This document shows, piece by piece, positions 8,121 to 16,906 of a DNA stretch of 33,494 nucleotides. The notes below the pieces were generated by a model. It ran no database searches. It was not told the DNA's origin and worked only from the letters and a program-made list of their open reading frames with translations. Source of the DNA: JAUUZQ01 sp964538375 (lineage in GTDB: Bacteria > Bacteroidota > Bacteroidia > Bacteroidales > GCA-2748055); contig CAZIFQ010000036.1 of assembly GCA_964538375.1 (NCBI GenBank), positions 1 to 33,494 of the forward strand, in the 5' to 3' direction. Numbering within the stretch: the stretch's first letter is position 1; each line of letters begins with the position of its first letter. Made by a program: the position numbers and the translations under genes.

Positions 8121-8287
8121 TCACACCTCCTCCGCTTTCCTTTGTCTACTCAGGCCTCCCCTCTATACATGAACACCTTTGGGAAGGAAACGCTTAGGGC
8201 CACTGGTAGTTATCCCACATGTTTATGAAAAGCTCGTGAGCCCGGACAGCGCCTCGGTTCAGTACGAAAATGTCTTTTTTATTGGGA

Positions 8288-9295
8288 TTAATAATTCAAC
8301 AAATTTTCTGGCAAAGTCAATTCTACCTTAATACCATTCTTACTCCCAAAAATCCCAAAACCTCCCTCAATATTATTATAAACTCTTGCTCTTTCTGTAA
8401 AGGGTGTCTCATCGGTTGTCCAGTACTGAGCAAAAGTCAATAGATATTGATAATAGTTATAATCTATCGAGTGAATTTGTAAATCAACTGTTCTAATTGA
8501 GTCAATAAACCAAAGCCCTCTTTCTGTAATTTGCATGAGAAACTCCTTCGTTTCACCTTGAAATGTCTGATCTGAAATTATAAATGAATCACCTGTATAA
8601 TCAGGTACTATATCCCAGAATGAGTCAGTGAAATTCAAGCCGGTAGCATTGTTTACACGACCAACGCGATTATAAAGAAAGGCGTCTATGGACGCATCAT
8701 CTGATTCCATCCGTAGCGCACGGTATTCGTATTTCCAAACTTCTTCTTGCGTACCGTCTGGTAAATGGTCAATGTCATAGGTATGATGATAACCCAATAA
8801 AGTCACCAAATAATATTGGAGAATAGTTGGGTCATCCACAATCGAGAAATAGATCGAATCATATTGAATAAATACATTTTCAACTATTGGTTTTCCAGGG
8901 ATTCTTGTTGTAGATGTCAATTCAGGTTTATCTATTATCCCAACGCTAATTTCATAATCCCTATCTGCTTCTACAACTAAATCAGAACTTGTATACCATC
9001 CATTTTCATGGTACTGACAAACTACTTCTTGTTCATTTCCTACTTCGCTAATTCTAACATCTGCATCACTAACAAATTCAAACTCAATTACACCCGCCGG
9101 AGGAAGACTTCTCGATATATTTATCATAACTGTACTATCCGGTTCAACAATTGAATTTAGAATGATATTGTCTGTATAAAAATCATCAGGTACTTCAATG
9201 ACTTCAATACATGATACCATGCCCAGGCATATCCAGCAGAGCAAGCCCATGGGCAGTATATTCTTAACTATTTTTTGCTTAAAACTTGAATTCAT
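8288..9295 (-). CDS. DUF4249 lipoprotein, first copy
   Basis: A 335-residue predicted outer-membrane lipoprotein of the Bacteroidota family DUF4249. The signal peptide ends in G-M-V-S-C with lipid-modified Cys29. Family marks are the early LNSIVEPDSTVMINISRSLPP segment (an Ig-like strand pair), an N-G-W-Y-T-S strand, and the C-terminal N-N-I-E-G-G-F-G-I-F-G block near residue 310, found in almost all family members. The gene starts inside the end of the TonB-dependent receptor gene (17-base overlap), so the two are translationally coupled. DUF4249 genes usually follow such receptors; a role as surface partner of the receptor is inferred and the ligand is unknown. Confidence 0.9.
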   Translation of the reverse strand: MNSSFKQKIVKNILPMGLLCWICLGMVSCIEVIEVPDDFYTDNIILNSIVEPDSTVMINISRSLPPAGVIEFEFVSDADVRISEVGNEQEVVCQYHENGWYTSSDLVVEADRDYEISVGIIDKPELTSTTRIPGKPIVENVFIQYDSIYFSIVDDPTILQYYLVTLLGYHHTYDIDHLPDGTQEEVWKYEYRALRMESDDASIDAFLYNRVGRVNNATGLNFTDSFWDIVPDYTGDSFIISDQTFQGETKEFLMQITERGLWFIDSIRTVDLQIHSIDYNYYQYLLTFAQYWTTDETPFTERARVYNNIEGGFGIFGSKNGIKVELTLPENLLNY

Positions 9296-11624
9296 ATCTT
9301 ATGTATGGCATGATTGGCGCAAAGGTGAATTTGGCCAGGTAAACTTCATCATCATCATTCTCTAACATCATTGAAAAGAAAGTATTCTTGCGGCTGTATA
9401 CATTATAGACCCCGAACCTCCATGTGATGTCACTATTTTTTTTCTTTTTGTTAAGGGAATATCCAATATCCAGGCGATGGTAGGCATCCATTTTAAAATT
9501 GTTTCTCTCCGGGAATGACTCAACTGTTGAAAGCCCTGGTAAAATGTATGCAAATGAAAAATCCCTGAATATTAAAGCCGGATGCGACAAATACCGGGCA
9601 TTTGAAAGCGTTATGTTTTCTCCACTGTAATATACCCAGGAAGCAGACAGGCTCCTTTTCTTCGAAAAATTGTACGCTCCCGAAAGTGATATATTATGTC
9701 TTCTATCATATTTGTAAGGAAACGATGGATCAATGTCAATAAAATGTCTCTGATTCTTTGATAAAGTGTACGAAAGCCATCCTGTTATTTTTCCCAGGTT
9801 CTTCTCAGCAAGGAATTCAATTCCGTAGGCTTCGCCATTTCCAATTGCTATCAATTCATCCCAGTTTTCCCTGCCAAGCATATATGAAGCTCCTTCCCTG
9901 AATTCAACTAATCCTGTCATCTCTTTGTAGAAAATCTCTGTGGTGAGATTTGCCCATTTCATATTATAGTGATATCCCAGTACAAATTGATGTGAACGTT
10001 GTGGTGGGATAATCTTTGTTGCAGGAATCCAAAGATCGGTTGGAAGACCAACATTTGTGCTGGTCAACAATCCAATATATTGTGTAGCTTTTGTGTAAGA
10101 TCCCTTTAATGCCCCTCTTTCCCCAATTTTCAGTAATATACTTACCCTGGGCTCAAATGAATAATAAGAGGTGTCATCTACATTAAATGAAGATAGGTGT
10201 GCTCCAATGTTTATCTTTAATCTATCTGATATTGAAATAGCATCTTCAAAATAGCCATTGATTTCAAATGCACTGATTTCCCGGGCAATAATCATCGTAT
10301 CAATTTGCTGTTCTTTTGAGAATATGGATGTTTCTCCCGGACGATATTTATGACGTGTTATTCCGAGTCCATATCTGAGCTGATGATTTGTGATATTTGT
10401 CTGCTCAACATTGTATTTCAAAATAAGATCATTAATCCTGGCCGTATACCCACTTTCTACAACAGTTTCAGGAAATAGTGTTGATGATTGAGTGTCTGTA
10501 AATGACCTGCTATTTGTATATCTATAACCAGTATAAGCAAATGTAAGCTTGCTGAATATTCCTTTATTGAAGATATGGTTCCAACGTAAGGAATGAATAT
10601 TATTACCCCATTTTAGCTGATTGTTTTCAGACAATTTTGACCTGACATCAGGTTCAATATGTCCTTTATCCAGTCCGTTATAAAGACTGTAGTAGATAGA
10701 ATTCTTATCATTTATGCAATAATTCAGGCTGCCATTCAAATCATAAAAATTATAACCAGCCCTTGAATTTGTTGTCATACGTAATATCGGGCTGAAAAAC
10801 AGATCATAATATGTCCTCCGGGCAGCCAACATAAAACCCAGCTTATTTTTTACAATTGGGGCTTCAACCATGAGCTGAGAGGAAAGCAATCCTATATTCC
10901 CATTGAGCTTGAATTCATTCAGATTACCTTCTTTCATTTTGACATCAATAACTGAAGATAATCGTCCACCATAACGTGCGGGAAATCCCCCTTTAATAAA
11001 ATTAGTACTGCGTATTGCATCGGTATTAAATACAGAAAAGAATCCCATTAAGTGACCAACATTGTAAACAGGGACTTCATCAATAAGCATCAGGTTCTGG
11101 TCAGGGGAACCACCCCTGACATGGATGCCAGAGGTCCCTTCTACTCCAGTTTGAACTCCGGGGAGGTGTTGAATGGTTTTTAAAATATCAGGCTCTCCCA
11201 TAAATGAAGGAAGTTTCTTAGATAGCTTGAGAGGAATAGTTATTTCGCTGGACCCTGAAACATTTTGAAGGGGTTTATTTCCAAATATGATTACCTCAGA
11301 TAATTCATTAGATGACACCAATTTTATATTGAGAATAGTGTCATTCAGATCTTGAATTGAAATTGTTTTTTCAATGTAACCGACATATGATATAGTTATA
11401 TTCGGATGATTAGATTTTGGTTTTAATGTAAAGAAACCATAATGATTTGTTGTGGAAGCAAGATTCGATTCTACTTCAATTACAACCGCCCCAGATAAAA
11501 ATTCTCCTGAGATACTATCTGAAACCGTACCTGAGATTAGTGTTGATTGAGAATAAATCAAACTTGCGAAGGAATTGACTAGCAGGATGAAGGAAAATAG
11601 ACATATTCTAATTTCAGGTTTCAT
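9279..11624 (-). CDS. TonB-dependent receptor with carboxypeptidase-like N-terminal domain, first copy
   Basis: A 781-residue outer-membrane receptor. A signal peptide (residues 1-26, ending L-I-Y-S-Q) is followed by a CarboxypepD_reg-like domain (about 27-105, with GTVSDSISGEFLSGAVV and the SYVGYIE strand). The plug comes next (about 110-230), containing G-I-H-V-R-G-G-S-P-D-Q-N and the FPARYGGRLSSVIDVK motif, and then a 22-strand barrel ending in Y-E-F-K-F, the C-terminal aromatic usual for barrel insertion. It should take up or bind an external ligand using TonB energy; no ligand can be read. It shares strong motif similarity with the second receptor of the cluster. It follows a small outer-membrane protein gene by 13 bases. 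Confidence 0.93.
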   Translation of the reverse strand: MKPEIRICLFSFILLVNSFASLIYSQSTLISGTVSDSISGEFLSGAVVIEVESNLASTTNHYGFFTLKPKSNHPNITISYVGYIEKTISIQDLNDTILNIKLVSSNELSEVIIFGNKPLQNVSGSSEITIPLKLSKKLPSFMGEPDILKTIQHLPGVQTGVEGTSGIHVRGGSPDQNLMLIDEVPVYNVGHLMGFFSVFNTDAIRSTNFIKGGFPARYGGRLSSVIDVKMKEGNLNEFKLNGNIGLLSSQLMVEAPIVKNKLGFMLAARRTYYDLFFSPILRMTTNSRAGYNFYDLNGSLNYCINDKNSIYYSLYNGLDKGHIEPDVRSKLSENNQLKWGNNIHSLRWNHIFNKGIFSKLTFAYTGYRYTNSRSFTDTQSSTLFPETVVESGYTARINDLILKYNVEQTNITNHQLRYGLGITRHKYRPGETSIFSKEQQIDTMIIAREISAFEINGYFEDAISISDRLKINIGAHLSSFNVDDTSYYSFEPRVSILLKIGERGALKGSYTKATQYIGLLTSTNVGLPTDLWIPATKIIPPQRSHQFVLGYHYNMKWANLTTEIFYKEMTGLVEFREGASYMLGRENWDELIAIGNGEAYGIEFLAEKNLGKITGWLSYTLSKNQRHFIDIDPSFPYKYDRRHNISLSGAYNFSKKRSLSASWVYYSGENITLSNARYLSHPALIFRDFSFAYILPGLSTVESFPERNNFKMDAYHRLDIGYSLNKKKKNSDITWRFGVYNVYSRKNTFFSMMLENDDDEVYLAKFTFAPIMPYIRYEFKF

Positions 11625-11637
11625 ATTCCAAATTTAA

Positions 11638-12174
11638 TTAGAAAGTATGAGAAATACCAAATTGGGAGTATGAAATATTACCGTAGCCAAGTTCTACATA
11701 GACACCTAAACTCTTAATCGGATTGTATTTAACACCAAAATAGCAGCCGTAGTCTATTCTATTCTTAGTTCCGGAATTTGAATTTGGATCCTGGTTTATT
11801 GTGGTGTTCCCACCAATTTTACCTTTGATAAATAAGTCCATTTTTGGATTATCATGACTTATAATCAGAGGGGTAAGATGAAAATTTCCTGTTGCAGCAT
11901 ATCGATAAATATGACCTCCCACTATATTCTCATCTGTCAGATAATTATAGAGTTGAAGTTGGCCATAGCCAAATTGTGCTCCTGAGCTAAAATACTTTGA
12001 AAATTTATAATTAAAACTAGCATTATAAACTCCTTTTACGTTATTGTAATCCATAAAACCTCCTAAATCAGACAAACCTAAACTGACTTCCAACTGTTTT
12101 TTAAAGGAGTTTTCCTGAGCAAAGGAACAAAGGGATAGAAAAATTAATACAGTAGCAATTGTTAACTTATCCAT
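11638..12174 (-). CDS. small outer-membrane beta-barrel protein
   Basis: A 178-residue protein with a clear signal peptide (MDKLTIATVLIFLSLCSFAQ) and alternating-hydrophobic strands (YNASFNYKFSKYFSSGAQFG, LGVYVELGYGNISYSQFG) ending in phenylalanine, the pattern of a small, roughly eight-strand outer-membrane barrel. I do not recognise a specific family. It lies 13 bases upstream of the first TonB-dependent receptor in the same direction, so it is probably the first gene of that operon (barrel, receptor, DUF4249 lipoprotein). About 116 bases separate it from the next gene upstream, which leaves room for a promoter. Confidence 0.7.
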   Translation of the reverse strand: MDKLTIATVLIFLSLCSFAQENSFKKQLEVSLGLSDLGGFMDYNNVKGVYNASFNYKFSKYFSSGAQFGYGQLQLYNYLTDENIVGGHIYRYAATGNFHLTPLIISHDNPKMDLFIKGKIGGNTTINQDPNSNSGTKNRIDYGCYFGVKYNPIKSLGVYVELGYGNISYSQFGISHTF

Positions 12175-12290
12175 ATTGGGGTTGTTTGTTTCGGTAAGAT
12201 GAAATTACTAATACAATGAATGAATTTTAAGTAAACTTATTTATATGTAAAGCCTAAACTACTTTCAGGAATATTGGAGACTACAATCAA

Positions 12291-12974
12291 TCACTTCTTT
12301 TTCATTCGTATATCATATCCTAACTTTACGTAGGGTATCAATATTTCACTTGGTTCATTGTATTCATGGTAATCTGAAATGTATGATCCCAGAGTCCAGG
12401 TTATATTGTCACGTTTCATCCCTGTTGAGAAATTAAATGCTGTGAATGAAAAGCTGCTGGTAGTTGTTGAATAAATCGGTCCTACGGGTGATTCTCCAAC
12501 TTGCCTGGTATATGAATAATCTGTTCCATGATTCATAAAAGAATATCCGGCTTCAATACTAATTTCAATACCATTTTTAATCCTAAACCTTTTCTCAAGG
12601 CTAAAATGATAATCTATAATCAATCCGTTAACTGCTGGATTTACCTGGTTTGTTATAGGTCCTAAAACTCCAGTATCGAAGTATATCTGATCGTACCTTA
12701 AATCCTGCTCAAATTTTAGTAAGAGATCGATACGCTCAAAGTTATAATACACCCCAAAATCCAGAACAGTTCCACTTAATTGTTGATCCTCATTATAAAA
12801 AACAGGAACAGTGGCTTCAGCAGGACCTGGTTGTAAACCACTCAAATAAATGGGTGTTATTCTTTGCTCAATGGATACTACGAATCCCCAATTTTTATAA
12901 TCGTCTGAAACTTTTTGACTGTAAGAATTTGAGTATAATAATACAAGTGTAAGGCTAAGCAATATTTTTCTCAT
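12291..12974 (-). CDS. outer-membrane beta-barrel protein
   Basis: A 227-residue secreted protein that I do not recognise by name. I choose the ATG ending at 12974, because it gives a clean signal peptide (MRKILLSLTLVLLYSNSYSQ); a start 25 codons earlier would add a hydrophobic but unconvincing extension. The mature part has many strand-like stretches (LDFGVYYNFERIDLLLKFEQ, YHFSLEKRFRIKNGIEISIE, YVKLGYDIRM), consistent with an outer-membrane barrel of about ten strands. It sits between the two receptor/DUF4249 pairs and shares their direction. A 209-base gap separates it from the second DUF4249 gene upstream, so it may have its own promoter. Confidence 0.65.
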   Translation of the reverse strand: MRKILLSLTLVLLYSNSYSQKVSDDYKNWGFVVSIEQRITPIYLSGLQPGPAEATVPVFYNEDQQLSGTVLDFGVYYNFERIDLLLKFEQDLRYDQIYFDTGVLGPITNQVNPAVNGLIIDYHFSLEKRFRIKNGIEISIEAGYSFMNHGTDYSYTRQVGESPVGPIYSTTTSSFSFTAFNFSTGMKRDNITWTLGSYISDYHEYNEPSEILIPYVKLGYDIRMKKK

Positions 12975-13183
12975 GGGTTTTAGGTTTGATAATAAAATGC
13001 TTAAGTAAATGGTAGTTAATAAGAAAGGTGCTACAATAATTAGATGCAAAAGAAGGTGTCCTCATTTCTTGACTAATAGGTAAACTATTAACAATAACAG
13101 AGATGTCTAGAAATAATTATAGATACCAAAAAGATAGTGGGTATTGTAGAAAGAACAATATGACTTCCATGAATCTTCAATAG

Positions 13184-14176
13184 CTATCTAGGGTTATTGA
13201 GCCTTTCAATAAATGCCGGATCATTATACCACTCTGATACATCAATGGTATATTTGTACTCACTCAAGGCATACACCAATCCAAATCCGCCTTCGATATT
13301 CGAGTAAAGCTGTACAGGTTGCATGATAGGAAAATCAGGATAGGGATCATATCTCTCGAGAGCCAACAGATATTCCAGAAGATGCTTATCCTGCTTCTGA
13401 AATGTTAATTCAATCTCGGGAATAGAATCATTGTAATTATTCAGGAGGTTAATTTTAACTGAAAGATTGTAGCTTTCTCCGTTTATTTCCTTGTCTGAAA
13501 AAAAGAGGATTCTGCCCCCAGTACTCCGGTCACTGATCTCATTCAAACCTGCCCACCTGGTTAAAATACCTAAACCTCCACCATATTCAGCAATTGAATC
13601 CTCGGTATTTTGGAAGAGAATTGACAAAACGTTTATTGTGTCAATAAAGACAGTATCTTCTTCAAAGAAGTGAGTAGTATGTATTTCCCTTTTCCAACCC
13701 GAAAGATAATATGCATAGTAATCCTCAGAATCAGCAAGATCGGTAAAATTAAAATTAATATGCATGTAGTAGGCTGTATCAACAGTATAGGTCAGGCCTG
13801 TAACATTTGGTAGTTCAGGAATATCAAGCTGTGCAGAAACTGCGGGTAATTCATCAGCAGTGCAATGAAGGCTATAGGTTTTTCCCGGCTCCATTGTCGC
13901 TCCCTCAGTTGTGTAGAAACCGTCCCCAACATGATTCATCAAATAGGTGTCTTCTCCTGATTTCAGTTCAAGTAGCGCATTATCAATATATGAAACTGTA
14001 TCCAGATCTACCATTGATATTGTCCTGGATACATGGACCATGGGTGTATCAAGTGCCACAAACTCTCCACTAAGTGCTATTTTTCTATCATTGCTCTTTC
14101 TGAAATCCTCCGTGATATTCTTCTCGCAGGAAACACATGCTATTACAGCAAACAATATGAAAAAAACTCTCTGCAT
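13184..14176 (-). CDS. DUF4249 lipoprotein, second copy
   Basis: A 330-residue DUF4249 lipoprotein. The signal peptide ends in C-V-S-C, with Cys17 the likely acylated residue. The family pattern is clear: G-E-F-V-A-L-D-T-P-M-V-H-V-S-R in the first strand pair, the G-D-G-F-Y-T-T-E-G segment, and the C-terminal YSNIEGGFGLVYALSEY block at about residues 292-308. It is only one base beyond the stop codon of the second TonB-dependent receptor, so the pair forms one operon. Sequence likeness to the first copy is limited to these family motifs, so the two pairs probably bind different ligands. The function of DUF4249 is not established. Confidence 0.9.
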   Translation of the reverse strand: MQRVFFILFAVIACVSCEKNITEDFRKSNDRKIALSGEFVALDTPMVHVSRTISMVDLDTVSYIDNALLELKSGEDTYLMNHVGDGFYTTEGATMEPGKTYSLHCTADELPAVSAQLDIPELPNVTGLTYTVDTAYYMHINFNFTDLADSEDYYAYYLSGWKREIHTTHFFEEDTVFIDTINVLSILFQNTEDSIAEYGGGLGILTRWAGLNEISDRSTGGRILFFSDKEINGESYNLSVKINLLNNYNDSIPEIELTFQKQDKHLLEYLLALERYDPYPDFPIMQPVQLYSNIEGGFGLVYALSEYKYTIDVSEWYNDPAFIERLNNPR

Positions 14177-14177
14177 C

Positions 14178-16652
14178 TTAAAATTTTATTGAGTATCTGA
14201 AATAGGGCATAAATGGAAACATGCTTACCTGGTATACGCGCTTCTCCCACTCTCCTGTATCGCGATACATAGCCTGTTGGGTATAAATATAAAAAGCATT
14301 TCTCCTGGCATATGCGTTATATGCACCAAAGCTCCAGGTTCTGATGAGGCGCTTCATCTCCTTCTCAAAATTAAATCCAATATCTAACCTGTGGTAAGCA
14401 GGTAATTGATAACCATTCCTCTCCTCAAAATTTCTAATCAGGTCACTTTCGTTATACTTCTCCATCTGGCCAGGTCCGCCACCGATTGCTGCAAAAGGAT
14501 TAAGATAAGATTGATCAAGTACTGTTGTGTGAATGCCTGAACCATATACCCAAACAGCTCCCATGGATACATGATCATTTATTTCATAGTTGCCTATGAT
14601 GGAAATGTCATGTCTGCGGTCGTACTTGTACGGAAAAGGTTCTCCGAAACTTATGTTCTCAAAAGTTCGGAAGTTTTTCGACCATGTATATCCCACTGAG
14701 CCTGTCCATCTGCCCATCGATTTCTGTACAAAAAATTCAGCACCATATACTTGTCCATTACCTGATTCGATCTTCGACTCCCAATTTTTATCGTTTAAAA
14801 GCAGATCTGCCCCCTCAGCATATTCTACCAGGTTTTTCATGTCTTTATAGAAGAGCTCAAAGGAAAATTCCCATGAAGGATCATATTTATATTTTAAACC
14901 TGTCGCCAATTGCCAGGATCTTTCAGGGGCGAGACTTTTCGTTGTAGGTACCCAAATATCTGTAGGCAGACCGATCATTGAACTTGTCAGCAGATGAATA
15001 GGCTGGGACATTTTTGCATAAGAGGCCTTATAAACCAATTTATCTGAAATCTTAAAACGTGCTGACACCCTTGGTTCGAGGGAGTAATAAGTTTTTCCAT
15101 CAACAAAAAATGCTGTTGTACTCATTCCTATATTTGATTTAAAGCGATCCCCTATCTCAAAATCATTCTCAATATAGGCGGTGACAGATCCAGCATAAAC
15201 AGTATCCGCCCCTCCATGCTCTTCTATACTGCTTGTAACACCCTCCCATTTATATTCTTCTATTTGTACACCTGGTTCAAACATATAGCGAGTGCCTTTA
15301 ATGCCAAATCTGATATATTGCTTGGTAGAAGGAATGTAGGAGAAATCAAGCTTTGTACTTAAATCCTTAATCCCGGAATAGTATACATACTCGTGTTTAT
15401 AGTTGGCAAAATCCTTACCTCCTCTCAGCTCCTCAGGAAACCTATCTAAAGAAACCACTCGTTCTCTTCCCTCAAAATTTCTGAATTTATAGGTGCCATA
15501 TGACAGGGTTGCGTTTGAGAAAAGCTGCTTTCCCCATATGTAATTCCATCGCAGTGCTGAGCTTATGTTTCCCCAATTGAAACCCGCTTTTTCTGGTTGT
15601 CTGATTAATTTACTTGGATTACGCGGATCATCGGAGGTGCTATAATCAGTTATATAGGCTTCATCTTTCCCCATGTAAGAGCTAAAATATAGTCTGCTTC
15701 TATTTGAAAATTTGTGATTGATCTTTGCATTCAGATCATAAAAGTAATATCCAAAATAGCTGTCTGAATTTTGAGTTTTATTGATGATATATTGAATCGG
15801 GTATGAGAGGATGTCGATATATGTTCTTCTTCCTGAGATCAAGAAGGAAGTTTTATCCTTTTTAATTGGTCCTTCCAGCATGATTTTTGAACTTATCAAT
15901 CCAATAGAAGCAGAACCATGAAACTCCTTCATGTTTCCCTCCTTCAGGCCAACATCAATTACAGAAGACAGACGACCGCTATAGCGTGCCGGAAATCCGG
16001 CTTTATACAGTGTGGCATTATTAACGGCATCTCCGTTAAATACGGAGAAGAAACCGAAAAGATGATTTACATTGTATACTGGGACTCCGTCCAACAAGAT
16101 TAAATTCTGATCTGAGCCTCCTCCCCGCACGTATATACCACTTGTTCCTTCAATACCAGAACTTACACCAGGAAGATATTGTAATGCCTTTACAAGGTCT
16201 AATTCACCAAAAAGCATTGGCATATTCTGTAGCTGAATACGGTTAAGATTGTGGGCGCTCATTTGGGAGCTAAAAATATCTGTGCCTGATGCATCTCCAG
16301 TTATTGTTACTTCGTCGATCTCCAGGCTTGGATCAAGAGAGATGTCAATTGCTGTGTCTGTTGCGAGGTTCAAGTGAATATTAACAGTTGAGTACCCCAC
16401 ATAAGAGCAGTTCAGTACGATATCATTTTCTTTAGTTTTGAAACTATAGAAGCCATATTCATTGGAAACAGTACCATTCATACTTTGGGGATCGAAGACT
16501 GTAGCAGCCACAAGGGCTTCACCAGTTTGCTTGTCAGTGATGGTTCCGTGAACTACATATTGGGAATAGCTTATATCGGAGATGAGTAGGATTGCAACTA
16601 CCAGTATCGTTTTACGGGTTAAGGAGCTAAATCGGGTGCTATTTCGATTCAT
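14178..16652 (-). CDS. TonB-dependent receptor with carboxypeptidase-like N-terminal domain, second copy
   Basis: An 824-residue outer-membrane receptor. A long signal peptide (about residues 1-30, ending I-S-Y-S) is followed by a CarboxypepD_reg-like domain (31-108, with GTITDKQTGEALVAATV and S-Y-V-G-Y-S), a plug (about 112-234, with GIYVRGGGSDQNLILLDGVP and FPARYSGRLSSVIDV) and a barrel ending in Y-S-I-K-F. Plug and N-terminal motifs match the first receptor closely, which supports an old duplication. It should bind an external ligand and import it with TonB energy; the ligand is not evident. The gene has a 254-base gap upstream to the divergent XRE-ImmA/IrrE gene, which must hold its promoter, although I could not find a good TAnnTTTG box on that strand. 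Confidence 0.93.
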   Translation of the reverse strand: MNRNSTRFSSLTRKTILVVAILLISDISYSQYVVHGTITDKQTGEALVAATVFDPQSMNGTVSNEYGFYSFKTKENDIVLNCSYVGYSTVNIHLNLATDTAIDISLDPSLEIDEVTITGDASGTDIFSSQMSAHNLNRIQLQNMPMLFGELDLVKALQYLPGVSSGIEGTSGIYVRGGGSDQNLILLDGVPVYNVNHLFGFFSVFNGDAVNNATLYKAGFPARYSGRLSSVIDVGLKEGNMKEFHGSASIGLISSKIMLEGPIKKDKTSFLISGRRTYIDILSYPIQYIINKTQNSDSYFGYYFYDLNAKINHKFSNRSRLYFSSYMGKDEAYITDYSTSDDPRNPSKLIRQPEKAGFNWGNISSALRWNYIWGKQLFSNATLSYGTYKFRNFEGRERVVSLDRFPEELRGGKDFANYKHEYVYYSGIKDLSTKLDFSYIPSTKQYIRFGIKGTRYMFEPGVQIEEYKWEGVTSSIEEHGGADTVYAGSVTAYIENDFEIGDRFKSNIGMSTTAFFVDGKTYYSLEPRVSARFKISDKLVYKASYAKMSQPIHLLTSSMIGLPTDIWVPTTKSLAPERSWQLATGLKYKYDPSWEFSFELFYKDMKNLVEYAEGADLLLNDKNWESKIESGNGQVYGAEFFVQKSMGRWTGSVGYTWSKNFRTFENISFGEPFPYKYDRRHDISIIGNYEINDHVSMGAVWVYGSGIHTTVLDQSYLNPFAAIGGGPGQMEKYNESDLIRNFEERNGYQLPAYHRLDIGFNFEKEMKRLIRTWSFGAYNAYARRNAFYIYTQQAMYRDTGEWEKRVYQVSMFPFMPYFRYSIKF

Positions 16653-16894
16653 AGCGTGGGTCTTGAATCCTAATGATTAATAGGTTAGTACAATTCATAT
16701 ACGAATAATTTCATGCGTTATTGCATTCACAATTGGAAATATAAAGTATATGGCCTTAGCTTTCTTAAAAATTACAAGGAATACAACTCAAATGCAAAAC
16801 TAAAACCCAACTAACCTCGACACTGGTCATACCATCAGGTCGACATCTATGATAAATCTTAACTAATTAGTAAATTATCTATTGTTTAATATTG

Positions 16895-16902
16895 TACATT
16901 TG
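16895..16902 (+). promoter_or_regulatory. -7 box four bases before the XRE-ImmA/IrrE start codon
   Basis: TACATTTG is a perfect TAnnTTTG box. It is followed by TTTT and then the ATG at 16907. With the start point of transcription usually a few bases after the box, the message would be leaderless or nearly so. No TTG lies at the ideal -33 distance, so the box is a candidate rather than proven. Confidence 0.45.
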
Positions 16903-16906
16903 TTTT

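Noticed and set aside
7877..8197. Plus-strand frame of 106 codons over the array
   Set aside because: It is the mirror of the repeat, rich in L-S-L-T-T-E, and runs through a dispersed repeat with no ribosome site or family match.
8288..16652. SusC/SusD polysaccharide uptake locus
   Set aside because: The partners are DUF4249 and not SusD, and no glycoside hydrolase or sugar regulator is present.
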